Shown here piece by piece: positions 7,313 through 16,269 of a stretch of 64,000 nt of DNA. Within the stretch, counting starts at the first letter, position 1, and each line of letters begins with the position of its first letter. Made by a program: the position numbers and the translations under genes. Location: positions 1 to 64,000 of the forward strand of contig NZ_RQIS01000022.1 of NCBI RefSeq assembly GCF_003837865.1, in the 5' to 3' direction. A model generated the notes under the pieces. It saw only the letters and a program-made list of their open reading frames with translations, did no database searches and was not told where the DNA came from. The DNA is from Paraburkholderia dinghuensis. Lineage in GTDB: Bacteria; Pseudomonadota; Gammaproteobacteria; Burkholderiales; Burkholderiaceae.

Positions 7313-9220
7313 CTAGCGGAACGTCTTCACGTCCTCGCTCAGGCGCTCGGAGAAGGCGCCGACGGGCATCACACCCAGATCGACACCGCCACGGGCACGC
7401 ACGGCTACCGTTTGCGCTTCACGCTCCTTGTCGCCTACGACAAGCAGGTACGGGACCTTTTCGAGCGTGTGCTCGCGTATTTTATAGCTAATTTTCTCGT
7501 TGCGCAAATCAGCCTCCACTCTAACCCCTTGTTTTTGCAACGATTGGGCCAGATTGGCGGCATATTCGGCCTGACTTTCCGCGATATTCATCACGACAGC
7601 CTGCACCGGAGCGAGCCACGACGGCATCGCACCAGCATGGTGCTCGATCAGAATCCCGAGGAAACGCTCCATCGAGCCGAGGATCGCACGGTGCAGCATG
7701 ATCGGGCGGCGGCGGCTGTTGTCCTCGGCCACATACTCGGCGCCGAGGCGCTCCGGCAGCACCATGTCGAGCTGCAGCGTGCCGCACTGCCACGAGCGGC
7801 CGAGCGCGTCCTTGATGTGGTACTCGACCTTCGGGCCATAGAACGCGCCCTCGCCCGGCAGCTCTTCCCACTGCAGGCAGCACGCCGTCAATGCGTCGCG
7901 CAGGCCCTGCTCGGCGCGGTCCCACGTCTCATCCGTCCCCGCGCGCGAGTCCGGGCGCAGCGACAGCTTGATGTCGATGTGATCGAACCCGAAATCCTTG
8001 TAGACGCTCATCGCGAGCGTGTTGAAGGCAATCGACTCGCTGATGACCTGGTCTTCCGTGCAGAAGATGTGCGCGTCGTCCTGGACGAAGCCGCGCACGC
8101 GCATCAGGCCGTGCAGCGCACCCGACGCTTCATTGCGATGGCACGAGCCGAATTCCGCATAGCGCAGGGGCAGATCGCGGTACGAACGCAGGCCGTGGTT
8201 GAACACCTGGACGTGGCCCGGGCAGTTCATCGGCTTGACGGCGTAGTCGCGCTTTTCCGACTCCGTCGTGAACATGTTTTCACGGTAGTTCTGCCAGTGG
8301 CCCGACGCTTCCCAGAGGGAGCGATCCATGATCATCGGCGTCTTGATCTCGTCGTAGCCGGCTTCGCGCAGACGGCCGCGCATGTACTGCTCGACTTGCT
8401 GCCAGAGCGTCCAGCCCTTCGGGTGCCAGAACACCATGCCCGGCGACTCGTCCTGCATGTGGAACAGGTCGAGCTGCTTGCCGAGCTTGCGGTGGTCGCG
8501 CTTTTCCGCCTCTTCGAGCATGTGCAGGTAGGCGTCCTGATCTTCCTTCTTCGTCCAGGCCGTACCGTAGATGCGCTGCAGTTGCTCGTTCTTCGAGTCG
8601 CCGCGCCAGTAGGCGCCCGCAACCTTCATGAGCTTGAAGACCTTGAGCTTGCCCGTCGACGGCACGTGCGGACCGCGGCACAGATCCGTGAACCCACCGT
8701 GTGCGTACAGCTTGATTTCTTCCGCGCCCGGAATCGACTCGATGAGCTCGGCCTTGTACTTCTCGCCGATGCTCAGGAAATAATCGACCGCCTCGCCGCG
8801 CGAAACAACGCGACGCGTGACCAGTTCATCCTTCTTCGCGAGTTCCTGCATGCGCTTTTCGATCTTTTCGAGATCTTCGGGCGTAAAGGGACGGCTGTAG
8901 GCGAAGTCGTAGTAGAAACCGTTGTCGATGACCGGTCCGATCGTAACCTGCGCTTCCGGATACAGATCCTTCACCGCGTAGGCGAGCAAGTGCGCCGTCG
9001 AGTGACGAATGATGTCGAGGCCGTCTGCGTCCTTGTCGGTGACGATGGCAAGCGATGCGTCGCGATCGATCAGCGTCGACGTATCGACCAGTTCGCCGTC
9101 GAGCTTGCCGCCGAGCGCCGCCTTGGCGAGACCCGGGCCAATCGAGGCCGCCACTTCGGCGACCGTCACGGGATGATCGTACTGTCGAACCGAACCGTCA
9201 GGCAGACGTATCGCAACCAT
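7313..9220 (-). CDS. thrS: Threonine--tRNA ligase
   Basis: 635-aa class II synthetase that charges tRNA-Thr. Domains: TGS at about 1-62, editing N2/SAD domain at about 70-225, catalytic core at about 245-530 (motif 2 around RYAEFGSCHRNEASG, with zinc-ligand Cys/His nearby) and an anticodon-binding domain to the end. The frame runs 45 codons further upstream, but the start at 9220 (MVAIRLPDGS) has a good GGAGA site seven bases upstream and gives the family N-terminus. Upstream on the same strand are a terminator and tRNA-Val, so thrS probably has its own promoter and leads the infC-rplT operon. Confidence 0.97.
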   Translation of the reverse strand: MVAIRLPDGSVRQYDHPVTVAEVAASIGPGLAKAALGGKLDGELVDTSTLIDRDASLAIVTDKDADGLDIIRHSTAHLLAYAVKDLYPEAQVTIGPVIDNGFYYDFAYSRPFTPEDLEKIEKRMQELAKKDELVTRRVVSRGEAVDYFLSIGEKYKAELIESIPGAEEIKLYAHGGFTDLCRGPHVPSTGKLKVFKLMKVAGAYWRGDSKNEQLQRIYGTAWTKKEDQDAYLHMLEEAEKRDHRKLGKQLDLFHMQDESPGMVFWHPKGWTLWQQVEQYMRGRLREAGYDEIKTPMIMDRSLWEASGHWQNYRENMFTTESEKRDYAVKPMNCPGHVQVFNHGLRSYRDLPLRYAEFGSCHRNEASGALHGLMRVRGFVQDDAHIFCTEDQVISESIAFNTLAMSVYKDFGFDHIDIKLSLRPDSRAGTDETWDRAEQGLRDALTACCLQWEELPGEGAFYGPKVEYHIKDALGRSWQCGTLQLDMVLPERLGAEYVAEDNSRRRPIMLHRAILGSMERFLGILIEHHAGAMPSWLAPVQAVVMNIAESQAEYAANLAQSLQKQGVRVEADLRNEKISYKIREHTLEKVPYLLVVGDKEREAQTVAVRARGGVDLGVMPVGAFSERLSEDVKTFR

Positions 9221-9320
9221 TGCATTCTCCAAAAGAGGCTGGCTCGAGGTGAGCCAGTCGCACGTCGTACAAGCAGACCCTCGCCGCAAACCCCGGAGCG
9301 CTTGCGGCGAACTTGCGGCG

Positions 9321-9356
9321 AAAAAAAATGCGGCCCCGCTTTCGAGGGGCCGCATT
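9321..9356 (-). terminator. Intrinsic terminator upstream of thrS
   Basis: Eleven-base-pair stem (9327-9337 with 9346-9356), GC-rich, followed on the minus strand by eight T residues. It lies in the 309-bp gap between thrS and tRNA-Val and most likely ends the tRNA-Val transcript, about 175 bp beyond the tRNA. I see no gene in the remaining gap; a small RNA between tRNA and terminator cannot be excluded. Confidence 0.8.
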
Positions 9357-9529
9357 CACATGATCAAACCAGACAGCAGGGCGAAAGTGGTCCTCGACTA
9401 GCGTCGTTCCGAAGTAGTTTCGGTGAACGTTCGCGGTGTCATAACCGTATCCGCCTTATAGCGCTTTGCGCCCTTACTGCAGTTGAAGCCTCGGTAATGC
9501 GAAAGCAACACCGAAAGCTTCGATTTCGT

Positions 9530-9606
9530 TGGTAGGCTCGATTGGACTCGAACCAACGACCCCCACCATGTCAAGGTGGTGCTCTAACCAGCTGAGCTAC
9601 GAGCCT
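9530..9606 (-). tRNA. tRNA-Val (anticodon GAC)
   Basis: The minus strand gives acceptor AGGCTCG pairing with CGAGCCT, D arm GCTCAGCTGGTTAGAGC, anticodon loop TTGACAT (anticodon GAC), T loop TTCGAGT and genomically encoded CCA (9530-9532). It lies between relA and thrS. Confidence 0.95.
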
Positions 9607-9691
9607 GAAGAAGCAAGATTGTATGATGCACTGGCTGACTTGGCAAGCAGTTTTTTGCGGTGCGGAAAAACGCCGCGCGAACTCGCCCCAA

Positions 9692-11920
9692 TCAGGCCTT
9701 GCGTGACGCCTTCACCACACCGCCCACCTCGCCCAGCAGCACACAGGCACGCTGGATCTGGGCGGAAGTCGACACCTCAACCGTAAACATCATGTACGCC
9801 GCATTGCGCCGCGATTGGGTCTTCACACCGATCACGTTCATCTTCTCGCGAGCGAACACCTCCGAGATGTCTCGCAGAAGACCCTGGCGGTCGGTGGCCT
9901 CGATCGAGATGTCCACCGGGTAGACCGACTGTCCGCGCCCGCCCATCACGTCGGCGGACCAGGTGGTCTGCAACACGCGTTCGGGCGATCGGCCCGCCAT
10001 GCGCAGGAACGTTGGACAGTCGCTGCGATGGATCGACATGCCCTTGCCGCGCGTGATGAACCCACTGATTTCGTCCGGGGGCGCCGGGCGACAGCAGCGT
10101 GCGAGCTGCGTGAGAAGCGCGTCGACGCCCACGACCAGCACGCCCGACGACGCCCCATGCGCCACGTTCGCCCCGCTCGCGCGTTTGGTGAGTTGCTCGG
10201 GCGTCTCTTCTTCCGGCTCGACGGCGGGCGCATCATGCAACGCCTGCTCGACCTGGCGCAGACTGAACTCTTCCTTGCCGACCACCGCGAAGAGGTCGTC
10301 AGGCGTCTTGAATCCGAGCCTGGTCGCAAGCTGATCCAGGCTGACCGACGTGCGGCCCTCGCGCTGCAAGGTCTTTTCGACCATCGCCCGGCCGTTCGCG
10401 ATGTTTTCCTGCGCATCGATCGCGTTGAACCATGCACGCACCTTCTGCCGCGCGCGGTGGCTTTGCAGATAGCCGAGCTGCGGATTGAGCCAGTCGCGCG
10501 ACGGACCGCCCTCTTTCACCGCGACGACCTCGACAGTCTGGCCGTTGCGCAACTGCGTGTTGAGCGGCACCATCGCGCCGTCCACACGTGCGCCGCGACA
10601 GCGATGCCCCAGTTCGCTGTGCAGGTGATAGGCGAAGTCGAGCGGCGTCGCCCCCACAGGCAGCGCGATCACGCGCGCCTGCGGCGTCAAGACGTAGATG
10701 TGGTCGTCGTCGAGCGTGGTTTGGCGCAGTTGCTCCCAAGGCTCACGGCTGTCCGCAACATCGTCCTTCCATGCGAGCAACTGCCGCAGCCACGCGATCT
10801 TCTCGTCATAGCTGCCGCTTGCACTGAACTGCCCGCCGTAACCCTTCGACCCCGCTTCCTTGTAACGCCAGTGCGCGGCCACACCGTACTCTGCGAACTG
10901 GTGCATCTCCCGCGTGCGGATCTGCACCTCGAATGCGCGAGCGTCGTCGCCGATCACGACCGTGTGCAACGACCGGTAGCCATTGGGCTTCGGCCGCGAG
11001 ATGTAGTCGTCGAATTCCTTCGGCACCGGTTGCCACAGGTTGTGCACGATGCCGAGCACTGTGTAGCAATCCTTGATGTCCGGCACGATCACGCGGAACG
11101 CGCGAACGTCATAGAGTTCGGAGAAGTCGAGGTCCTTGCCCCGCATCTTCTTCCAGATGCTGTAGATGTGTTTGGGCCGCCCACTGACCTCCGCCTCGAT
11201 GTGTGCCGCCGCGATCTCGCGCTGCAGTCGCGCGATCGCCTCCGAAACGTAGGACTCGCGCTCGGCACGCTTCTCGTCGAGCAGCTTCGCGATGCGCTTG
11301 TACGTGGCGGGTTCCTCGAAGCGAAATGCGAGGTCTTCGAGTTCCCACTTGAGTTGCCAGATACCAAGCCGGTTGGCGAGTGGCGCATAAATCTCGAGCG
11401 TCTCGCGCGACACTTCCGGCGCGGGCGTGATCTTCGCAGCAGCGTAGTAGCGCAGCGACTGCACCCGCGACGCGAGCCGGATCAGCACCACACGAATATC
11501 GTGAGCAAACGCGAGCAGCATCTTGCGCAGCGATTCGACCTGCGCGCGGCGCTCGGACTGCGCGTCGCGGCCCGTATCGGCCGCCGCGTTCTGGGCCGCG
11601 CGCAGGCTCACGGTGCCAAGACGCAGGAGCTTGCGCACATCGAAGACGAGCTTCGTCACATCCGGGCCGAAACGCGCTTCGAGCGTCGTTTCGGGGTCAT
11701 CGAGATGCGGCGCGATATTGAACAGCGCCGCCGCAAGCACCGCAGGCGGATCGACGTTCAGTCCGCCCATGATCGCTGCCGTGCCCTGCGCGTGCTCGAT
11801 GAGCATCTCGCCCGTAGACAGGCGTGCGTCGCGCGCGTGCTCGCGCACGAACGCAAGCGCGTCGTCGATCGACGGTAACGCAACCGGTACGGCGGGCAAG
11901 GGTAGGCTTTCGTTACTCAT
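9692..11920 (-). CDS. relA: GTP pyrophosphokinase RelA, (p)ppGpp synthetase
   Basis: 742-aa ribosome-associated enzyme of the stringent response, making (p)ppGpp from ATP and GTP/GDP. The hydrolase-like region (about 30-190) lacks the His-Asp pair: the equivalent stretch reads LFNIAPHLDD near residue 66. The synthetase region has EFDDY at 302-306 and NGYRSLHT at 313-320; the acidic EXDD form is typical of monofunctional RelA rather than SpoT/Rel. TGS (about 404-465), a cysteine-containing segment (CCRPAPPDEI, near 625) and a C-terminal ACT domain follow. It precedes tRNA-Val. Confidence 0.95.
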   Translation of the reverse strand: MSNESLPLPAVPVALPSIDDALAFVREHARDARLSTGEMLIEHAQGTAAIMGGLNVDPPAVLAAALFNIAPHLDDPETTLEARFGPDVTKLVFDVRKLLRLGTVSLRAAQNAAADTGRDAQSERRAQVESLRKMLLAFAHDIRVVLIRLASRVQSLRYYAAAKITPAPEVSRETLEIYAPLANRLGIWQLKWELEDLAFRFEEPATYKRIAKLLDEKRAERESYVSEAIARLQREIAAAHIEAEVSGRPKHIYSIWKKMRGKDLDFSELYDVRAFRVIVPDIKDCYTVLGIVHNLWQPVPKEFDDYISRPKPNGYRSLHTVVIGDDARAFEVQIRTREMHQFAEYGVAAHWRYKEAGSKGYGGQFSASGSYDEKIAWLRQLLAWKDDVADSREPWEQLRQTTLDDDHIYVLTPQARVIALPVGATPLDFAYHLHSELGHRCRGARVDGAMVPLNTQLRNGQTVEVVAVKEGGPSRDWLNPQLGYLQSHRARQKVRAWFNAIDAQENIANGRAMVEKTLQREGRTSVSLDQLATRLGFKTPDDLFAVVGKEEFSLRQVEQALHDAPAVEPEEETPEQLTKRASGANVAHGASSGVLVVGVDALLTQLARCCRPAPPDEISGFITRGKGMSIHRSDCPTFLRMAGRSPERVLQTTWSADVMGGRGQSVYPVDISIEATDRQGLLRDISEVFAREKMNVIGVKTQSRRNAAYMMFTVEVSTSAQIQRACVLLGEVGGVVKASRKA

Positions 11921-11995
11921 GAGACAGTGCCCTCCGGCGCACCGGACGGGCTACAACAAAACGGAATAAACAACCGTTGGACGCGTTACAGAGGG

Positions 11996-12349
11996 TTAGC
12001 TGCGCTGGGCAGCCACCACGACGATTTCGACGCGGCATTCTGGATTCGCGAGCTTCGCCTCGACCGTCGCACGCGGCGGCGTCGCGCCCTGCACGACCCA
12101 CGTATCCCACACGGCGTTCATGCCGGGAAAATCCTTCATGTCCGCGAGATAGATCTGCACGGAGAGCAACAGCGACTTGTCGCTGTTCGCTTCGCCGAGC
12201 AGGCGGTCGATGTGACCAAGGACTTCGCGCGTCTGACCCGCGATGTCCTGCTTCGTGTCTTCCGCGATCTGGCCAGCGAGATAGACGGTGCCATTGTGGA
12301 CCGCCGTTTCCGAAAGGCGCGGCCCAACGTGGTGACGAATGACTGCCAT
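11996..12349 (-). CDS. Rid-family (RidA/YjgF-like) protein
   Basis: 117-aa cytosolic protein of the trimeric Rid fold; RidA members hydrolyse reactive enamine/imine intermediates from PLP enzymes. Recognisable parts are NGTVYLAGQIAED (18-30) and the C-terminal ATVEAKLANPECRVEIVVVA, whose arginine occupies the position of the catalytic Arg in active members. The N-terminus is shorter than E. coli RidA, so a Rid4-7-type subfamily is possible. It lies 75 bp upstream of relA on the same strand and downstream of a hydrolase gene. Confidence 0.85.
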   Translation of the reverse strand: MAVIRHHVGPRLSETAVHNGTVYLAGQIAEDTKQDIAGQTREVLGHIDRLLGEANSDKSLLLSVQIYLADMKDFPGMNAVWDTWVVQGATPPRATVEAKLANPECRVEIVVVAAQRS

Positions 12350-12408
12350 GAAGATTCCTGTAGAAGTTGGACGCGGGCATTGGCCGGGTCGCGTCGGGCA
12401 ATCTCATA

Positions 12409-13302
12409 TTATGACGCGTCGGCGTCCCCAGCGCACAGGAAACGCCGTGCCAGTGCGATCTGGTCGTCGGACAGAAACGCCGGCGCATGGCCAACGCCCG
12501 GGATTTCGACGCTCGACAGATCATGGCCCGCCTCGACCATTTTCGCGACGGTCTCGCGCGAGAGCAGGTCCGATTGCTCGCCGCGCACAACGAGCGCCGG
12601 CCCCCTGAACGCCGCCAGCGAACGCCACAGCAATTGCTCGCCCAGTTCGCTCTGTTCGGGCGTGATCGTCTTGAACGGCTCGGCGATGCGCGGGTCATAC
12701 CGGAAACGCCACTCGCCATCCACTTCGCGCAGAAGCGGCGTGTTGATCTCGCGCCACTCGTCGTCCGTGAGCGGTCCGAACGAGGCAGCGAGCCGTGCCG
12801 CGCAATCGACGCCCGCCTGCAGCGACGGGAATCGCTCGTCGCGCCCGACGTATTCACCGATGCGTGCGAGAGCGCCTGGCTCGATGCGAGGGCCGACGTC
12901 GTTCAGCACCATGCGGCCAATCGGCGCGTCGGGCAACCCCGCGAGCGACATGCCGATCAGTCCGCCCATCGACGTGCCGAACCAGTCCACCTTCTCGACA
13001 CCGGTACGCGCGATCAGCGTGACCATATCGGCGACATACTGCGCAATACCATAGCTGCGAGAGTCCACGAGCCACGACGACAGCCCCCGCCCGACGACAT
13101 CGGGACATACGACGCGATACGCGGCCGACAACGCGGCGGCGAGCCCGTCGAAGTCGCGCCCCGAGCGCGTGAGCCCGTGCACGCAAACGAGCACGCGCGG
13201 ATTGCCGGCGTCACCCCACTCCGTGTAAGCGATGCGATGCAGGCCCGAGGGGCTGACACACTGGACGTAGTGTTGACGTGGCACGGCGGACGGCAGGCTC
13301 AT
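12409..13302 (-). CDS. Alpha/beta-fold hydrolase
   Basis: 297-aa cytosolic protein with the alpha/beta hydrolase core: oxyanion region CVHGLTRSGRDF near 38-50, nucleophile elbow GTSMGG near 115-120, an acid probably in RGEQSDLL, and catalytic His in GVGHAP near 270. The frame runs 72 codons upstream, but the start at 13302 has GAGGAA eight bases upstream and removes an arginine-rich non-native leader. Substrate unknown; the motif order fits esterases, C-C hydrolases and haloperoxidase-like enzymes. Rid and relA lie downstream on the same strand; scoB lies upstream behind a terminator. Confidence 0.85.
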   Translation of the reverse strand: MSLPSAVPRQHYVQCVSPSGLHRIAYTEWGDAGNPRVLVCVHGLTRSGRDFDGLAAALSAAYRVVCPDVVGRGLSSWLVDSRSYGIAQYVADMVTLIARTGVEKVDWFGTSMGGLIGMSLAGLPDAPIGRMVLNDVGPRIEPGALARIGEYVGRDERFPSLQAGVDCAARLAASFGPLTDDEWREINTPLLREVDGEWRFRYDPRIAEPFKTITPEQSELGEQLLWRSLAAFRGPALVVRGEQSDLLSRETVAKMVEAGHDLSSVEIPGVGHAPAFLSDDQIALARRFLCAGDADAS

Positions 13303-13518
13303 CGCTGGTTCCTCGTGGAAGGTTGTCCGGCGATTGTAATCGGCTTTGCGCCTCTGGATAGCCACGCGCCGCCCGGCGTAACGGTATCGGCAATCCACTG
13401 CACACCGCCGGAAACCGCGCACAGCAAGGCGGCGCACGCACGAGACCTGGCGTTCCGGCCTATGCCGCCCGGACGACGTTTCACCCGCGCCACGAAACGC
13501 GAAAATACACGTACCCAA

Positions 13519-13548
13519 ACAAAACGGGCGAGACCGAAGTCCCGCCCG
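13519..13548 (-). terminator. Terminator after scoB
   Basis: Inverted repeat 13525-13534/13539-13548 (CGGGCGAGAC/GTCCCGCCCG, one A-C mismatch) followed on the minus strand by TTTTGTTTG. It lies 30 bp after the scoB stop and would end the scoAB transcript. Confidence 0.75.
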
Positions 13549-13577
13549 CCCAGGTCATGCTCCACCAGCTACAACAT

Positions 13578-14219
13578 TCAGTTGACCGCGCTCACATCGA
13601 GCGCCGCGCCCGTCTTCGCCTTGATTTCGTCCACGGTCACCCCCGGCGCCAGCTCGGTCACCACGAGGCCTGCGTCCGTCACCTCGATCACGCCAAGATC
13701 GGTGATGATGACGTCCACTACGCCCACACCCGTGAGCGGCAGCGTGCACGTATCGAGAATCTTGTGCTGGTCGCCCTTCGCGACGTGCTCCATGAGCACG
13801 ACCACGCGCTTGACACCCGCGACGAGGTCCATCGCGCCGCCCATGCCCTTGATCATCTTGCCCGGGATCATCCAGTTCGCGAGGTCGCCCTTTTCGCTCA
13901 CCTGCATCGCGCCGAGGATCGCGAGATTGATGTGGCCGCCGCGAATCATCGCGAACGAGTCCGCCGACGAGAAAATAGACGAACCCGCCAGCGTCGTCAC
14001 GGTCTGCTTGCCGGCGTTGATCATGTCCGCATCGACCTCGTCTTCGGTCGGGAACGGTCCGATGCCGAGCAGGCCGTTCTCCGACTGCAGCCACACCTCC
14101 ATTCCCGCGGGTACGTGATTGGCCACGAGCGTCGGCAAGCCGATGCCGAGGTTCACATAAAAGCCGTCCTGCAATTCCCGCGCCGCGCGCGCAGCCATTT
14201 CGTCACGATTCCATGCCAT
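13578..14219 (-). CDS. scoB: 3-oxoacid CoA-transferase subunit B
   Basis: 213-aa beta subunit of succinyl-CoA:3-ketoacid CoA transferase, which moves CoA from succinyl-CoA to acetoacetate (or a related 3-oxoacid). The active-site glutamate is in SENGLLG (Glu47). The glycine-rich GIGLPTLVAN (25-34) and GGAMDLVAGVKRVVV are typical. It starts 12 bp after the scoA stop, so the two are translated as a unit. Homologues with 3-oxoadipate specificity (PcaJ, CatJ) look similar, so the exact substrate is not settled by sequence. Confidence 0.92.
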   Translation of the reverse strand: MAWNRDEMAARAARELQDGFYVNLGIGLPTLVANHVPAGMEVWLQSENGLLGIGPFPTEDEVDADMINAGKQTVTTLAGSSIFSSADSFAMIRGGHINLAILGAMQVSEKGDLANWMIPGKMIKGMGGAMDLVAGVKRVVVLMEHVAKGDQHKILDTCTLPLTGVGVVDVIITDLGVIEVTDAGLVVTELAPGVTVDEIKAKTGAALDVSAVN

Positions 14220-14231
14220 GGTCGGTCTCCC

Positions 14232-14939
14232 TCAAGCGCGTACTGCAGCGCGCACGGTACGTTGTTCGATACGCTTCTCCGGGTGCGCATTGAGCACGAT
14301 GCGCTGCACGAAGATGCCCGGCGTGTGGATCGCATCCGGATCGAGTGCGCCGTTCTCGACGATCTCCTCGACCTCGACGACCGTGATCTTGCCCGCCATC
14401 GCGCACATCGGGTTGAAGTTGCGCGCCGTGCGACGGTAGATGAGGTTGCCAGACTTGTCTGCCTTCCACGCCTTGACGAGCGCGACATCGGCCGTCAACG
14501 AGTGCTCCAGCACGTAGTGGTTTTCGCCGAACTGGCGCGTTTCCTTGCCCTCGGCGATCAGCGTGCCGTAGCCGGTATTGGTGAAGAACGCCGGAATGCC
14601 GGCGCCGCCCGCGCGCAATTTCTCGGCCAGCGTGCCCTGCGGCGTGAATTCAAGTTCGAGTTCGCCCGAGAGGTACTGGCGCTCGAATTCCTTGTTCTCG
14701 CCCACATAGGACGAAATCATCTTCTTGATCTGGCGCGTCTCCAGCAGCAGGCCGAGACCGAAACCGTCCACGCCCGCGTTGTTGCTGATGCAGGTGATGC
14801 CCTTCACGCCGGTGTCACGCAGCGCGCCGATCAGCGCCTCGGGAATGCCGCACAGCCCGAAACCGCCAACCGCGAACGTCTGGCCGTCCTTGACGATGCC
14901 TTCGAGCGCGGCAGCCGCGCTTCCATAGACCTTGTTCAT
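14232..14939 (-). CDS. scoA: 3-oxoacid CoA-transferase subunit A
   Basis: 235-aa alpha subunit of the CoA transferase, binding CoA. GGFGLCGIPEALI (25-37) and NNAGVDGFGLGLLL are family hallmarks. First gene of the scoAB pair; the 247-bp gap to the divergent PAS-LuxR gene at 15187 must hold both promoters. Expected role: ketone-body, leucine/lysine or polyhydroxybutyrate-derived acetoacetate use. PcaI-type specificity cannot be excluded. Confidence 0.92.
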   Translation of the reverse strand: MNKVYGSAAAALEGIVKDGQTFAVGGFGLCGIPEALIGALRDTGVKGITCISNNAGVDGFGLGLLLETRQIKKMISSYVGENKEFERQYLSGELELEFTPQGTLAEKLRAGGAGIPAFFTNTGYGTLIAEGKETRQFGENHYVLEHSLTADVALVKAWKADKSGNLIYRRTARNFNPMCAMAGKITVVEVEEIVENGALDPDAIHTPGIFVQRIVLNAHPEKRIEQRTVRAAVRA

Positions 14940-15135
14940 CAGTGTGTCCCTTCCTCGAATGGAAATCCGGATTCCGGTGCTTGTTCCGGCTCGTTCCGGC
15001 CGTGCGCGGGGGTGCCCGTCACGTCCCGGGAAAGCCTCATTCTAGTCACGCGCCGACGGCGCCGCTGTCAAGCAGTTCGCCCCGGGCGATCGTGCAACCG
15101 GCCCTCTGATGGGTGCAAAGCGTACGCTGGGGCCC

Positions 15136-15181
15136 CGATGCGGCACAATACGCAAAACTACATAAAGCAATACCCGCATCG
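15136..15181. repeat. Inverted repeat in the leader of the PAS-LuxR gene
   Basis: CGATGCGG at 15136-15143 is complementary to CCGCATCG at 15174-15181, with 30 bp between. The second arm occupies the position where a ribosome-binding site for the ATG at 15187 should lie, and no Shine-Dalgarno sequence is visible there. It could be an operator pair or an RNA hairpin hiding the translation start. Confidence 0.35.
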
Positions 15182-15186
15182 CCGCC

Positions 15187-15750
15187 ATGTCCGACACGCC
15201 TGCCCGTTCCGCGCTCGACTACCAGACCGCCTTTCATCTTGCACCGATCGGCCTCGTGCTATCGCGCGAACGTATGATCGAAGACTGCAACGACCAGGTC
15301 GCGGCAATCTTCCGCTGCCCGCGCGAAGCGCTGATCGGACAGTCCTTTCAGGTGCTGTATCCGTCCGCAGACGAATTCGAACGCATTGGCGCACGCATTT
15401 TGCCGATCATGACTGCCCAGGGCAGCTACGCCGACGACCGCATCATGAAACGGGCCGACGGCGATCTGTTCTGGTGCCACGTGACCGGCCGCTCACTCGA
15501 CCGCGCGACGCCGCATGCGGCGGGTATCTGGACGTTCGAGGATCTGAGCGCGACACGACGCGTCGCAATCGAATTGACGCCGCGCGAGCGCGAAATCGCC
15601 GCGCAACTGGTGACGGGAAAAACGAGCAAGCAGATCGGCCGGATTCTCGACATCAGCTCGCGCACGGTGGATGTCTACCGTGCGCGGTTGATGCGCAAGT
15701 ACGACACCGGCAACGCGACCGAACTGTTGCAGCGGCTGCTCGGCCAATGA
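15187..15750 (+). CDS. PAS-domain LuxR-type transcriptional regulator
   Basis: 187-aa one-component regulator. A PAS-like sensor occupies about residues 12-115 (AFHLAPIGLVLSRERMIEDCN at its start, WCHVTGRSLD near 98-107), and a LuxR/GerE HTH occupies about 127-187 (LTPREREIAAQLVTGKTSKQI, RTVDVYRARLMRKY). There is no receiver domain, so it probably senses a small ligand or cofactor directly. It is divergent from scoAB with 247 bp between starts, which makes that operon its likely target. No clear ribosome-binding site precedes the ATG. Confidence 0.88.
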   Translation: MSDTPARSALDYQTAFHLAPIGLVLSRERMIEDCNDQVAAIFRCPREALIGQSFQVLYPSADEFERIGARILPIMTAQGSYADDRIMKRADGDLFWCHVTGRSLDRATPHAAGIWTFEDLSATRRVAIELTPREREIAAQLVTGKTSKQIGRILDISSRTVDVYRARLMRKYDTGNATELLQRLLGQ

Positions 15751-15776
15751 CGGCCGGCGAACGCGTCCCGCCAGGC

Positions 15777-16217
15777 TCAGCCGGGGCGGCTAGCCTTGAC
15801 GAGCGGAGCCTGCTCGATCGTGACGCGCAGCGTGTCGGGAATCGGCACGGATTTGCCGGCGGTGTAGTCGATCCATACGCAACGCGCATTGCCTCGCGCG
15901 TAGAGCGTTTCGGGATCGTCGGCGCGGCGTAGTTCGAAACCGGTGTCGAAGCTGCTGCGGCCCGGCTCGCCGACCGTCATCGTGCAAACGATGTCGCCCG
16001 GATAGTGCAATTGCCTCAAAAACTCCATCGATGCATTGACGATCACTGGCCCCTGCCCTTTGGCGTCGGGGCCGGCCATGTCCAGTTGCTCGAACCAGGA
16101 AATCCGCACCTGCTCCATGTAGCGAAAATAAACCGTGTTGTTCACGTGTCCGAAGGCATCCATGTCGCCCCAGCGGATCGGCATGGTCATTTCAAAAACG
16201 GGGTGGTAATCACTCAT
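15777..16217 (-). CDS. Acyl-CoA thioesterase, hot-dog fold (YbgC/FadM type)
   Basis: 146-aa hot-dog protein hydrolysing acyl-CoA or aroyl-CoA thioesters. WGDMDAFGHVNNTVYFRYME carries the catalytic Asp and the HVNN element of the 4-hydroxybenzoyl-CoA thioesterase family. An ATG 26 codons upstream (16295) would overlap the SDR gene and add an arginine-rich leader; the start at 16217 has an AAGAAG-type site and the expected family N-terminus. It lies 52 bp downstream of an SDR gene and could serve the same fatty-acyl or aromatic route. Substrate unknown. Confidence 0.85.
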   Translation of the reverse strand: MSDYHPVFEMTMPIRWGDMDAFGHVNNTVYFRYMEQVRISWFEQLDMAGPDAKGQGPVIVNASMEFLRQLHYPGDIVCTMTVGEPGRSSFDTGFELRRADDPETLYARGNARCVWIDYTAGKSVPIPDTLRVTIEQAPLVKASRPG

Positions 16218-16269
16218 TACACTTCTTCTTGCGTCAATACGAGGCGCCGGGTCCCGGCCCCGGGCTCGC

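Noticed and set aside
9815..11878. Long plus-strand frame opposite relA
   Set aside because: Antisense to a well-supported gene; arginine/alanine-rich translation typical of GC-rich antisense frames, with no family resemblance.
13557..15932. Plus-strand frame of 791 codons across scoAB and the PAS-LuxR gene
   Set aside because: Crosses three recognised genes and two intergenic regions; produced by strong GC third-position bias.
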